From positions 434,001-498,000 of the forward strand of contig JAFCMP010000346.1 of assembly GCA_017506865.1 (NCBI GenBank): a stretch of DNA of 64,000 nucleotides, given 5' to 3'. Positions 48,026 through 59,600 of this stretch are shown here, in pieces; positions within the stretch are counted from its first letter, which is position 1; each line of letters begins with the position of its first letter. The notes under the pieces were generated by a model that worked only from the letters and a program-made list of their open reading frames with translations, was not told the origin of the DNA and searched no databases. The translations under genes and the position numbers were made by a program. This stretch comes from Tribonema minus. Taxonomy: Eukaryota; Sar; Xanthophyceae; Tribonematales; Tribonemataceae.

Positions 48026-50687
48026 GAGGGCGCCGCCCCCCCCTGGAGAGGGGAGCAAGAGGGGGGAGCGGGGGGGGGGAGTTGGAGGGGAGATGGGGGG
48101 GGGAGGGGGGGGGGTAAGGAGAGAGAAGTAGTGTGGGGTGGCGGCGGCAGGAGCGCTGCTGCTGCTGCTGCGTGAGGTTGGTTTTGTTCTCTTTCGGTGT
48201 TGGCGCGGGACGCTCAATGTGATGTCACCTCTGTATGTGGCATTGTCATCTCTCGCTGTGTGCCTGGCTGGTGCCTTTGTGGTCTGCAGCGTTGAAAGTG
48301 TTTGTGGTGATTGTGATCCCGCGTGTATGCACATACGTGACCGCCATGTGTATTTGGTGGTGTGTGCACGGGTCGTGCGGAGTGAAGTCATGCAGTATGC
48401 TGTCCTTGGTGTAGGTGAGCTCATTGTGAGGCCAGCCTCTAGGTACGTCCTTCAAAGTGTGATGGTTTGACACAGTAGAGTTTCACAGAGACGTCGCCAC
48501 CAATGCCATGTCATGATGCTTGTATGGAGGGCATGCACCAACCTTCTGCCATATAGCAGTGAGAACATACATTTGAATGACACATGCATATGCACATGGT
48601 GGCAGCAGCGCACACCGCTGAATTGGGCGCTCCATACTCTGCGGCAGTACGGTTTTGCTGACAAACCTTGTTGGCAACTTCGACAATCACCGGTCAGGCA
48701 ATTGTTGCGGCACACGCCTCTCTAGTCACAACGCTGCATCATGAAGCACCTGGTCCGATACAATGCAAACACGCCAGCATGCACATGGCTGCGATTCAGT
48801 AGGTTTGGCACACTTCAGGTGACACAGAAGCTCCAAGCCTCACTGTGGCAATTTACGACAGGTGTGCGTCTAGGTGGGGCAAAAACAATGCAAGGCAGCT
48901 TAGTCCTCGACAATTGTGCTGCATGTACACATGCAAGGGTAAATGTAGACATTGCATATATGCGCATGGTGGCTGACTCATGCTGCATGCATCTGCGTGA
49001 GCAAAATGTACAAACACAGGGCATTCGCCTACATAGGCCCACCGGCACTGTGCTACTCATTTCACCAAGTAGTTATGTATGACATAGTAGATGCGAGGAT
49101 GCAATGTTAACACTGCTCAGTTGCTGTTCAAGTAAGAGCCTCATGAATGTTGTGATTCAAACACACTTCAGGCATGCAGCAGCTGACTAGTTGCTTGCAG
49201 ATTTTGCCTGGCTCTCATAACTTTCTGTGCCAGCCCCGACATGTACGGCGAGCGAATGCAAAGTTAATGCTCCATTGCTGAGCTTGAGTTCTTTCCTGCT
49301 GTGATGCCGCATGTGCGCATTTCAAGGCACAAGTATGCACACCGTGGCTGTAGCAAGGTACATCAGTGTGTGGGCAACGGGCATATAAATTGCGCCGGTA
49401 CAAAGCTTTCCAGAGACAGTGACCAAAGCGCACAGCACACCGTTGAAAGCCCTCATTGCAAGTGCTATGTAGCAGCACTCGCACGCAACATGCAAAAAGC
49501 GTCATATTATTCCGGCGAGGACAGTCAAGAAAAGCTTGTGAAGGCATGTGCATGGTTTCAGCGGCGCACGGAACAGCAACTTGAAGTTGCTATGGCGGAT
49601 ATGGAGCGGAGCGGAGAGGCGGGATTGGACAAGTACCTCAAGAGTACTCCAAGAGGGCAACGCAGAAAATGGAACCGCGCAAAGGGCGGCCACCTGCGTG
49701 CAGCGGCTCAGTTGTGCCCTATTAGCGGCAGTTCGGAAGTTGGGGGGGGGGGGGAGGTGCCAACTGGGCTCGGGGGGTGGGAATGGATGTTTATAGGGGG
49801 TCAGAGATCTGCCGCGGATCGAAAGGCTAGGAGAGCTCAGGGGATGCCAGAGGGTGGCGACTGGAGTGGAGGGCTGGAATTGGGGTCAGCGGCTTGCCGC
49901 AAACCAGAAGGCCAGGAGGGAAACTGGGGGGTGGATTCACCAGCGACAAACCAGGCATGCCGTGAAGAGGCAGGCCAAGTGATGTGCCGCCCGGGGGGGG
50001 TGGACCGTCCGAAGACTATAAGCTGTGAGAATGGACGGTGGTGTGTTGGAGAGCAGAGGGGGGGGAGGGAGGGGGGGGGGGGGGGGTTGTTGGAAAAGCC
50101 TCTTGCCCGTTGTAAGAGGGTCACCAAGGGGCACGAGTCCACCAGCGCCATACAGAAGGTATAGGCAGTACCGCGTCATCTCTGTTCTCGTTCATCAGCT
50201 GGATCTCGCGCTGTGTACTCGTACCGAAGTATGCATATGTAAACAGCAGGGTCTGCCCCCAAAGGCGCGCAGCCTGTGGGCAGCCACTGGTGGTGCCTGC
50301 CCTAGCGTGATCTTGCGGGTCTCACGGAGAAAGAAGAAAATGTGCCCCCTACATGCGGGGGCGGTGTATGGGTACAGGTAATGACACATGCGGAACCGCA
50401 AGGGGGCGGGGCTGTCCGCTTCTACAACAGGCCGCACATCGCGCCTGGCGAGCAAGCGTGCGCGCCCGGATTTAAAGTTGTGGCGTGCAACCCTGGCTGA
50501 GGGCGCCGCCTCAACTTCAAAAGCAGCAGCAGCACCTGCACAGGGCGACTCTCCGCATCTTGCGCTGCCGCAGGCTCTGACGCGTGCTGCTGCGGTAGAG
50601 GACGGACAGCCCCTGGGCCGGCACTGCACTGAGAGTGATGCCGCCTGCGCCGGTTGCGCAGCGCATTGACTTGTTGAAGTTGTTTCT
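48026..50687. other. Convergent intergenic region (ARF1 / PHT1)
   Basis: About 2.7 kb between two convergent stop codons. G-rich tracts lie at 48058-48120, 49740-49755 and 50056-50088. One weak candidate gene (49301-50164) is listed separately; otherwise nothing supportable. Confidence 0.45.
49301..50164 (+). CDS. Hypothetical ORF, 287 codons
   Basis: The longest open frame in the region between ARF1 and PHT1. The middle (SQEKLVKACAWFQRRTEQQ and onward to STPRGQRRKW) has a protein-like, charged, helical composition. The second half is Gly-rich and translated from G tracts. No family is recognised and the start is uncertain. It may be chance. Confidence 0.2.
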   Translation: MMPHVRISRHKYAHRGCSKVHQCVGNGHINCAGTKLSRDSDQSAQHTVESPHCKCYVAALARNMQKASYYSGEDSQEKLVKACAWFQRRTEQQLEVAMADMERSGEAGLDKYLKSTPRGQRRKWNRAKGGHLRAAAQLCPISGSSEVGGGGEVPTGLGGWEWMFIGGQRSAADRKARRAQGMPEGGDWSGGLELGSAACRKPEGQEGNWGVDSPATNQACREEAGQVMCRPGGVDRPKTISCENGRWCVGEQRGGREGGGGGLLEKPLARCKRVTKGHESTSAIQKV

Positions 50688-53600
50688 TTAGGCGTCGAGG
50701 CTTACGCGCTTCTTGGCCATGCCAGCGTCGTCAGCGATTTCCAACTCCTCAAGGGATTTGCCTGCCAAAGATGTGAAGCGCAGCAAAATCATGCATACTT
50801 CAAAGTGAGCACAGTGATGTGTACTTCAAATGTGTACTTCCAACAGCTGGCCCTCGTCCAAAAACCAACTGTGATACTAACCCCAGATACGAACACACAT
50901 TGCGGCGCAGTGACCTAAGTAAGCGGAACCCGGCATAAGGAAGGCTTCCACCGCGCGCGTGTGCTGAGTGCTACCGGACCAATATAACTTGAAGTGATCA
51001 GTTGCAATGTGTGTGGCGATGGCATTAGCCACGCAGCGTCGGTTGAGGATGGTTAGCGCCATCATTCAACGCACACAGAAGAAGCCTGCGTCTGCTTGAC
51101 ATGATGAATCGAGAGCATGGCATGGCATACCACAAGCATAGGGTGGTATGTATGTGCGTGCGGGCGAGGCAGCGCTCAGACTGGATCTGGTGTGTGATGG
51201 CACGGCGAAACAAGCCCCGTTGTTGACGAAACGAACAGCACGACGCTTGACCGGCGACTGCAGCACATGCAGCAAGGACATCCTAGAGCACTCTTGACTG
51301 AAGACTGAAGGCCTAATACGGTTCTGATGCCAAACAAAGAACTTGCAGGGTGTATCGTGGCAGACACACAGCGCCGGTATGCGAGGCACAAGTGAATCGC
51401 GCAGCAAAATGAGGTTGAGAGCCCGAGCCACATGTGCTGGCAGCAACAGGAGTACCAAGGAATGAAGCGCTCGGACAAATATTGCTTGCTGCGGAAATTG
51501 CTCATCTGTTCCCAGTACATATCTTCTTTATCTTCTTTTTTAGTGTTGTTGAGGCAACCGCACCGCGCACACTCTGGCTCCATTCTTCGTGGCATGCTGT
51601 GCTCTACAACTTAAGAGCGGCACTGCAGCTAGCTACTGTTTTAGTGAGATTTGGCTTATTGTTAGACTTGAGGTCGTTTACAAGGCGCAAGTGTCATTGG
51701 CACTGCGTCATCAGTGACTCGTTACATGGTGAGGCAGTTGGCCTTCCAGACTGGAGAATCCATGAATCATCATGATCTGGCTTTTTGAACCTCTTAACAA
51801 GCAGCAAAAAATCCCAGTACAGTATAAGTGCATCCTAAGCCTCACCCTTAGTTTCCGGTACGAACAGCAGGGATATGATGAGTCCCAGACCATTACTCGC
51901 TGCCAGGATTGCGAGCGAGTCTTGCAGACCGATCCCGACGTCGCCGTAGTCCGCTCGGTCCTGCGGATTGCTGGGGTCCTTGGAGGCATACAGGAAGCCT
52001 GTATACATACATACATGCAGGTGGATGTGTCAATCGGTATACTTTATACTGCGCGGTCATGTGGAGTGCTGGGGCCCTTGGAAGCGTACAGTGTGTACAT
52101 ACATACATGCAGGTAGATGTGTCAGTACTAGTACCTAGTTCACACACACACATAACAAGCACCCATACATGTAGCAACCTGTTGTGCGGCAACCCAGTGC
52201 AGGGTGCTGGCCGTATGTGTAACCGTCAAAGGTTGCCGGCGACGTCTATCGCATGTTGACGACCAGCCCGGCCGCCAATGGCTGCTGGGTATGTGAGGGC
52301 ATGCTTCAAACATGCATACTAGAAGTGCATACATGGCAGACTCTAACAGGGGCGGACAGATGGACGAGGATGTAGTGGGGGAAGAGATGCCTTTTGGCGA
52401 CGTCGTTCAGATGTGCTCATCATTGAGATACCGTCAGCTCGTCACACGACACGTAGATTTATGCTATAGCATTGATGTCAATCATCTGGGTTTTTTTGCG
52501 CCCTGAGATAATTGATGAAAAGTACACATATACAAATATGCCTACATGAATACGTACATACATCTATGCCTGAGTGTACACACCTACATAAATACCACTG
52601 AACATAGTGTACAAACATACACACGTACCAAAGGCGCCAATGATGGCCCCCGCCTTGCCGCACGCTGCGCAGAAGCCGTGCGCGGAGCATCGCCACGCGC
52701 TTGGGAACACCTCAGAGGGGATGATGAAGGTGGTGGAGTTGGGGCCCCTGTTGCAGGGGTCATGTCAGAAATTTCAATGCAGCGGGACAAGGTCTTTTAG
52801 GCGTTGCTGCATTTGGGAGCAGCAGTGGTCGTGTCAGAGCTTCAAGGCAGCGGCATAAGCTCTTAGTCTTTGCTGCCTTGTGAGATCCGCCTGGGTGACA
52901 GAGCCCTAACCACGACCTTTGACTATCAGACCGCATTGCTCGTGCTCGTGTGACTACCGTACTTACAGACTTTGTGCAGAAGTCACGATGGGCGTACTGT
53001 GCGTGGCGTCATAACGTCAGTTAGGGGGAGGGCTAGGGTTAGAACGTGACACGCGCCACTCCCGTGCCTGACACTCATCAGTTGGCAAAGTCAGCGCGTA
53101 CAGAATCACAAACGCCCCAAACCCTAACCCTAGCCCTTACCCAAACCCTAGCCCTGACCCTAAGATGTGATACGCGCCACCCTTGTGCTGGGCACTCACC
53201 AGTTGGCAATGAAGGATGTCCACGCGTACAGGAACACGAACGCCCCTTACTCTAACCCTAATTCTACCTCTACCCCCAACCTAACTCTAACCCTAAACCT
53301 AACATTTACCCCATCCCTAACCCTAGCCCTGACACTAATGCGTGACACGCGCCGCCCCCGCGCTGCGCACTCACCAGTTGGCAAAGAAGAACGTCAGTGC
53401 GTGCAGAATGACAAACGCCCCTAACCCTAACCCTAACCCTAACCTCAACCCTAATCCTGACCGTAAGACGTGACGCGCGCCACTGACTCACCAGTTGGCA
53501 AAGAAGAACGTCAGCGCGTACAGAATGACGAACGCGGCGGTGTTGTCGAGCAGGTCGTTGTATGCTCCCGCGAGGATCGCCATGAACAGCGTCATGAAGA

Positions 53601-56600
53601 AGAAGCCGCCGTCCTGTATCTTCTTGCGGCCGAGGATCTCAACTGTGAAGACGGTCATCCAGTAGCCCGGGATGGTCGAGAACAGGGCGAGGATGGACTG
53701 GAAGGAGGCAGCGGTGGGGCGCGAGAGCGCGATGAGATGAGTCGCTTCAACATGGCACTCATGGACTTGAAGTCATGCACAAATAGTCAGAGACTGCCAA
53801 AACATCATGTCGAAGTCGCCTGCGCGCGCGCGATGATGAAGGTCTCGTGCAGCGGGCTCATAGAGCTCCACGACACACGAACACGTCGGCACGTGCAACG
53901 CATCGTTGCTTCAAAACACGTTTGTCCGACACTGTCCGACACTGCTGAACTGTGCCGTGCGCCACATACAGCAGTGCCATAATGCGACAAGCGCTGCAAC
54001 AAACATGTTGAACTTGGTGTTATCATGTTGAACTTGCCTGTGCACGCGCAACGAGAAAGGTCTCATACAGCGGGCTGATGGAGCACCACGACCCATGAAC
54101 ACACCAGCATATGCAACGCATCGTTGCTTTCAGAAATGGCCGTCCGGCACTGTCGCACTGCACCGAGCGCCACCTACAGCAGCAGCACCCTGACGCGACG
54201 ACCACCGCAACAAACATGTTGAACTTGCAGTAGTCATGTTGAACTTGCCTGCGCGCGCGCAATCAGGAAGGTCTCGTACAGCGGGCTCATCCAACACCCC
54301 GCATCCTTGTCGTGGCACGCGTTGCCGAGGCTGTTCTGCAGGTCAGGGGAGCAGTCAGCGGTGCCCGCAACCTCGGGGTAGGCAACGCTGGAGGAGGACG
54401 CTGAGCCTGTGCCGTAGTTGTAGCCCGCGGTGCTGCGATCGCGTAAGCGGATATCGGAGTCTGAGTCAGCTGCAGTGATGGGAATCGTGCATGCAGGCCG
54501 GCATACAGTAGCACGCAGTACCAGTGCGCAACTCAGAGGTATGCACCAGGCTCATAAACGAAGTACAGAAGTTCGGAGCAGAGTCGGCTGCAGTGCGTAC
54601 AGCGATGCGCCGCGATGAGCATCACCGACAGCATTTGTCAATTGCGTCATGGCTGTGACCGCAAGCACCCTGTGCCGCACTGCTGCACGGTAGCAGTTGC
54701 CCCAGCAGCGCTCAGCCTAATGTGCAAGCGCCAGTGCAGGGGGTGACACACATGCAGAGGGTCTTGAAAGGGTACCATGGCCAGCGCTCAGCTCAATGTG
54801 TAAGCGCAACTGCAAGGGGTGACGCACCTGCAGAGGGTCTTCAGGGGCACCATGGGCGACTGGTGGTAGATGTCTGAGTCGGGCCAGTACACGTTGATGG
54901 AAGGGACCCAGCCTGAGAGCAGCACGGGTGGCAGGCAAAACAAGTTTTTGTCAGATAATATCGGTCGATACGTTTCCAATTCAATTGGGTACTAGAGAGC
55001 ATCAGATGAGGAGTGTAGCGCGGCAAAGGAACGTCGATCAACTTGTAGAAAGCATTTGCTTCTATGTGCGGCACTGAGGCGGGGGCTGAGCAGTGACACA
55101 GCTCGTAACTTCCGACCGTGACGTGCACGCACACTACAACGATTCCGCAGCAGCAAAGGCACTTCACGTGATACACTCTCCGCACCAAGCGCCAGCGCTA
55201 GCGGCCCAGTCACGTATATACTCCAAATATGCGCACATGAGCGTGGTGGCAGTTCCAACCCCAACCTCAACCCTAAACCTTTATGTGTTGCCTACCAGCT
55301 AGGGCTCTGCTTCAGCTACGTGTTTGTGTTGTTGGCCTGTGCCAGACAACAACTTCAAGTGATGGCACCACGCCGCAAAACCTTGTCATGCTATTCCATA
55401 CGCCTGTTCTCCGTATGCCCCTGGCGGCAGCACTAACCCTACCCGAAACCCTATATCGTCGCTCACCGATGGTCTTGAAAACTTCGGACTAAAACAGCCC
55501 CTGTGAGTAGAAGGCAATGTCAAATAGGAACCAGCACATGGATCCCTACATACCTCACACATGTTTACATACCCCACACGGACGCATCACTCACCAATGG
55601 TCTTGAAGACGTCGGACTGGAACAGGCCCTGCGAGTAGAAGGCAATGTCGAGGAGGAACCAGCACATGGAGCAGCCAAACAGGCGCGAGCCGTAGACGCG
55701 CACGAACTCGCGCCACGTCGTGCGGCGCCGCGCGCTCGAGTTCTCTGCAACGACCGCGTGGCCCAGCACGCCGGTCATGTCCTTGGACGCCTTGGCCTCG
55801 TTGTGCTCCACGTGCATGGTGAACCTGCCGAGGCACGGACGTGTTGAGAACCGTTAGCAGATCAAACTTCAACTACGACTTCAACTCTGGATGACTTTGA
55901 GTTGATGCAAAGTGTCCGTGACAACGGCGTGGCCCAGCACGCCGGTCATGTCTTTAGACGCCTTGGCTTCATTGAGCTCCACGTGCGTGGTGAACCTGCC
56001 AAGGTGCGGACGAGTTGAAATTAGCAACTTCAACTGCAACTACGATGAGTGGATACATAGTGTCGGCGGCAACAGCGTGGCCCAGCACGCCCGACATGTC
56101 CTTGGACGCCTTGGCTTCGTTGTGCTCCACGTTCATCGTAAACCTACCAAGGTGCAGAGATATTGAGAATCATCAGCAGATGCAACTTCAACTTTGTTGA
56201 TGATTGTCAAGTCCTGCAACTACCTCAACACACTACTTCAACCTGTAATGGCGGCCAAAGCGTATAGCTGCTGACCTCAAGCGTACTCATTAGGGCTTGC
56301 ACTATGCATCAGTTCTTCTGCAACTACTGAATGTGTTGAGCACTGCTGTCACCTGGCCGTCTCCGGCATCTTCAGCCGCAGGTACATGGTCGCCACCGTG
56401 GGGATGGCGCTGAAGCCGAGCACGATGCGCCACACGTAATCGGCGTTCATGGGGTTCTGGTCCACAAGGTTCTTGAAGGCGGCGCTCACAATGACAGTGA
56501 CAGCGGCGGCCACCAGGATGCCCGTGCCCTGCGCAAGAGGGAGCAATCGTTGCGGTTAATTATGTAAGCTGATAAAGTTCATGACAAAGGGCACGGGTGT

Positions 56601-59600
56601 TCTGGTCCGCAAGGTTCTTGAAGGCGGCGTTTGCGATGACAGTTACGGCAGCCGCCACCAAGATGCCCGTGCCCTGCGCGAGAGGGGGCAGTTGTTGAAG
56701 TTAATCATTGAAGTACATGATAAAGGGCTTGGGGTTCCAGTGCACATGGTTCTTGAAGGTGGCGCTCACGATAGCAGTTACAGCAGCCGCGACCAACTGC
56801 TTGTTCCCTGCCGAGAGGGGGCGGTCATTCAAGTTGATAGTTGAAGTACAAGATGAAGGGAAGACCTGGCATGCCTCTGGTGTAGTGATGCGACCATACT
56901 ATCCGTATATATATCGAGAAGTATGACAGTCCAGGCACACTATTGAAACATTCCGATGATGTGGCAGGCTAATATTATATGTGTTACAGTGCTGAGCATC
57001 TCCGCTCTGAAGCACACAACTTCTGCACACCAGACCCCACATACTTCTCTCCGCAACTTCCTGAGCTGGGTATCAGTAGCCTTGCAGGTTTCTGAGCTGG
57101 GTAGCCCTAGAATGTATGACCATCTGAGTTGCAGAGACAGCCCTGAATTCTGTATAGTAGTGCTAGCACTAAAGTTGACAATGTGAAGCGTATGCACTTG
57201 AGCTACTGAATACTGGGATTGCCCTAGAAGTATGCCTGCAACACAATGGTGTCATAGGTACCTGCATGGCGAAGACAGCTGCCACAAATGCGCCGCGGTT
57301 GTTGATGGAGCTGCGACAGCAAGAGGTGTGGTAGGTAAGCGTGAAGCGTATCCTGCCGCAGCATCAGACATCAACGCCATTGCAACTGCACGCACTACAT
57401 GGACACATGCCACTGCCATGGGTCCACATATCACGAGCAGTCACAATTAAGCGGCTTGCATTCATAGATGCCCCGAACTTGTGTACTTAAATACTTGCAT
57501 TCTCAGGTCCTTGAAGCAGAAGGAGTCCACAAAGCGCAAACGGTGTAAGCAGGGTGGGCAAGGCGCAAGAGAGCGACATGCTGATCTTCAGCTCTACCTT
57601 GAAGACTTAGACATGTCTTCAGAAGAATGCACAAGCACCATCTAGTCTCACCAGTCAATTTGAAAGCGAGACATGTTGAGGTGCAAACACCCCAATCGAC
57701 TGCTGGATGCCATTACCATCGCTCGACAACACTGAGGTTCAGCATTCCAGAGTGGCGCCATACATACATAAATGCACAGATGCACGTATACTTCTGAAGT
57801 ACGAGATGACTGACTCACCTGTATTCAGACATGATGGTGGCAGAGAGCGGGTAGTCACCGCCGACGCCTAGCCCAAGTCTGCCAGACAGAACAGCCAGAA
57901 AAAAAAAAAGGCAGTGGCGTCGACAAAGCAACTAAAACCATCTGCTGCCATGCAAGGGTCACAATGTCCGCCTCTGGACGGCTTCATTTACAGTTGCAGG
58001 CGATGATCACGTCAGATTGCGAAAGCGCAGCGCATGTGAGAAGGTTTGCGGTATCAGTTGACTCCATAAGAAGCGGTACAGAACGGACACAAGCACGGCT
58101 AACCCCAACCCTAACCCTAACACAAGCACAACATACCCACCATGCAGCCAAACTACATCATGGACTCTTGTGGACACTACAAGCGTCCACATGCAGAGTT
58201 TGTGTGTGTGGGGGGGGGCACACACATTGTTGGGTGTGGAGCGCTGCCGCCCCAGTGTTGCTGGCGTTTGTGTGCAGCATGGGGCAATGACACAGGTCCC
58301 GGTTGCTTCACACTGTTACATCGCAACTTCAACTTCACACAAAAACTTTAAAGCTGAGGTGCCAAAGCATGCGGTACTCAGGCACAGCCATATAGAGCAC
58401 GATTCACCGACATGAATCACAAATGTGAATCATGAACGTGAATTCACGTACAGGAATCGCCAGAAGCACAGCGTGCCCACGACGGCGTCGGGAGAGTTCC
58501 CAAAGGACAGGGACGAGCCAACGCTTGCCACCACCATGAGCCACAGCGTGAGGCCGTAGACGGCTCTGCGACCGAAACGGTCACCCTGCACAGCGCCAAA
58601 AGTATCGCGTTAACGTGAATTACATCGAGCTTCCCTAGAACCTGTATAGTGTTTGCGTGCGTAACGTCAATTGTGGCATTTGGTTTTCCTCAGAATTCAT
58701 GTTGTGGTGTAAGAAGGTGGGCGCGGGACGCGCCATTGACCATGTGCACGTGGTGACGCAAGCGATGGGAGTGCAGCAAGACACGGCTGCGCAGACGGTA
58801 GCAAACGTCGCCGCTGATGATGGAGTGTACTCTGTTCGTGCGTGCAATGCACAACGATGACATGAGCTCTGTTTGTATGAGGCCCACTGCCGTTGACAAA
58901 AACCTCCACATTGGCAATCCTGATGGAAATTGATGGCAAAGCAATATGTATGTGTTACGTCTACCACAACATTCCACATGGACACTGAAAGTCGTGACAA
59001 GCATTGGATTGGTATTCCATCCATCATGGGCGCACTTGCTCATGAACATCACAATGAACATCAGAGGTGAAGTTACAAGCTAAAAAAGGAGAACTTCAAG
59101 TTGAAGATCCTCACCAGGTAGCCGAACAGAAGCTGGCCCGCGAGCGTTCCGCACAGAGCCACGCTGGTGAGCGCGGCGGCGATGTTGATGGGCATATGTC
59201 CGCCATAGCTGCAGCAGCGTGACCACATGGCATGATTGGCAGCAATTGCACTAGTGTCAGCGGCCATAACAGACAGGGTGCACGCTGGTTAACAGCGCGG
59301 CGAATAGAGACGCCCTTGATGACAACCTACATTGAGGCCCGCTCAAGATTACAGTGGCGATGTGATGCTGACCCCAGCATGAAGGAGGCTTTACTTGGGT
59401 ATGTATGTATTGCGCACACCGTCCAGAACCCTGAGGTGCACAAGGTTCACAGTTTGCTGGTAGATGTGCTGGATTGGATACTTCAAAGTACTCTGCCAGT
59501 CACCAGTGGCTGATTGAATACTTCAAAGTACTTCTCAGTACTTTGCTAGTCACCAGTAGTCGAGCTGTGTGCGGACATATTGTATGCAAAGAGTGTGGTG

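Noticed and set aside
53040-53490. Telomere or chromosome end
   Set aside because: The CCCTAA runs are short, degenerate and lie inside an intron of an intact gene, with coding sequence continuing on both sides.
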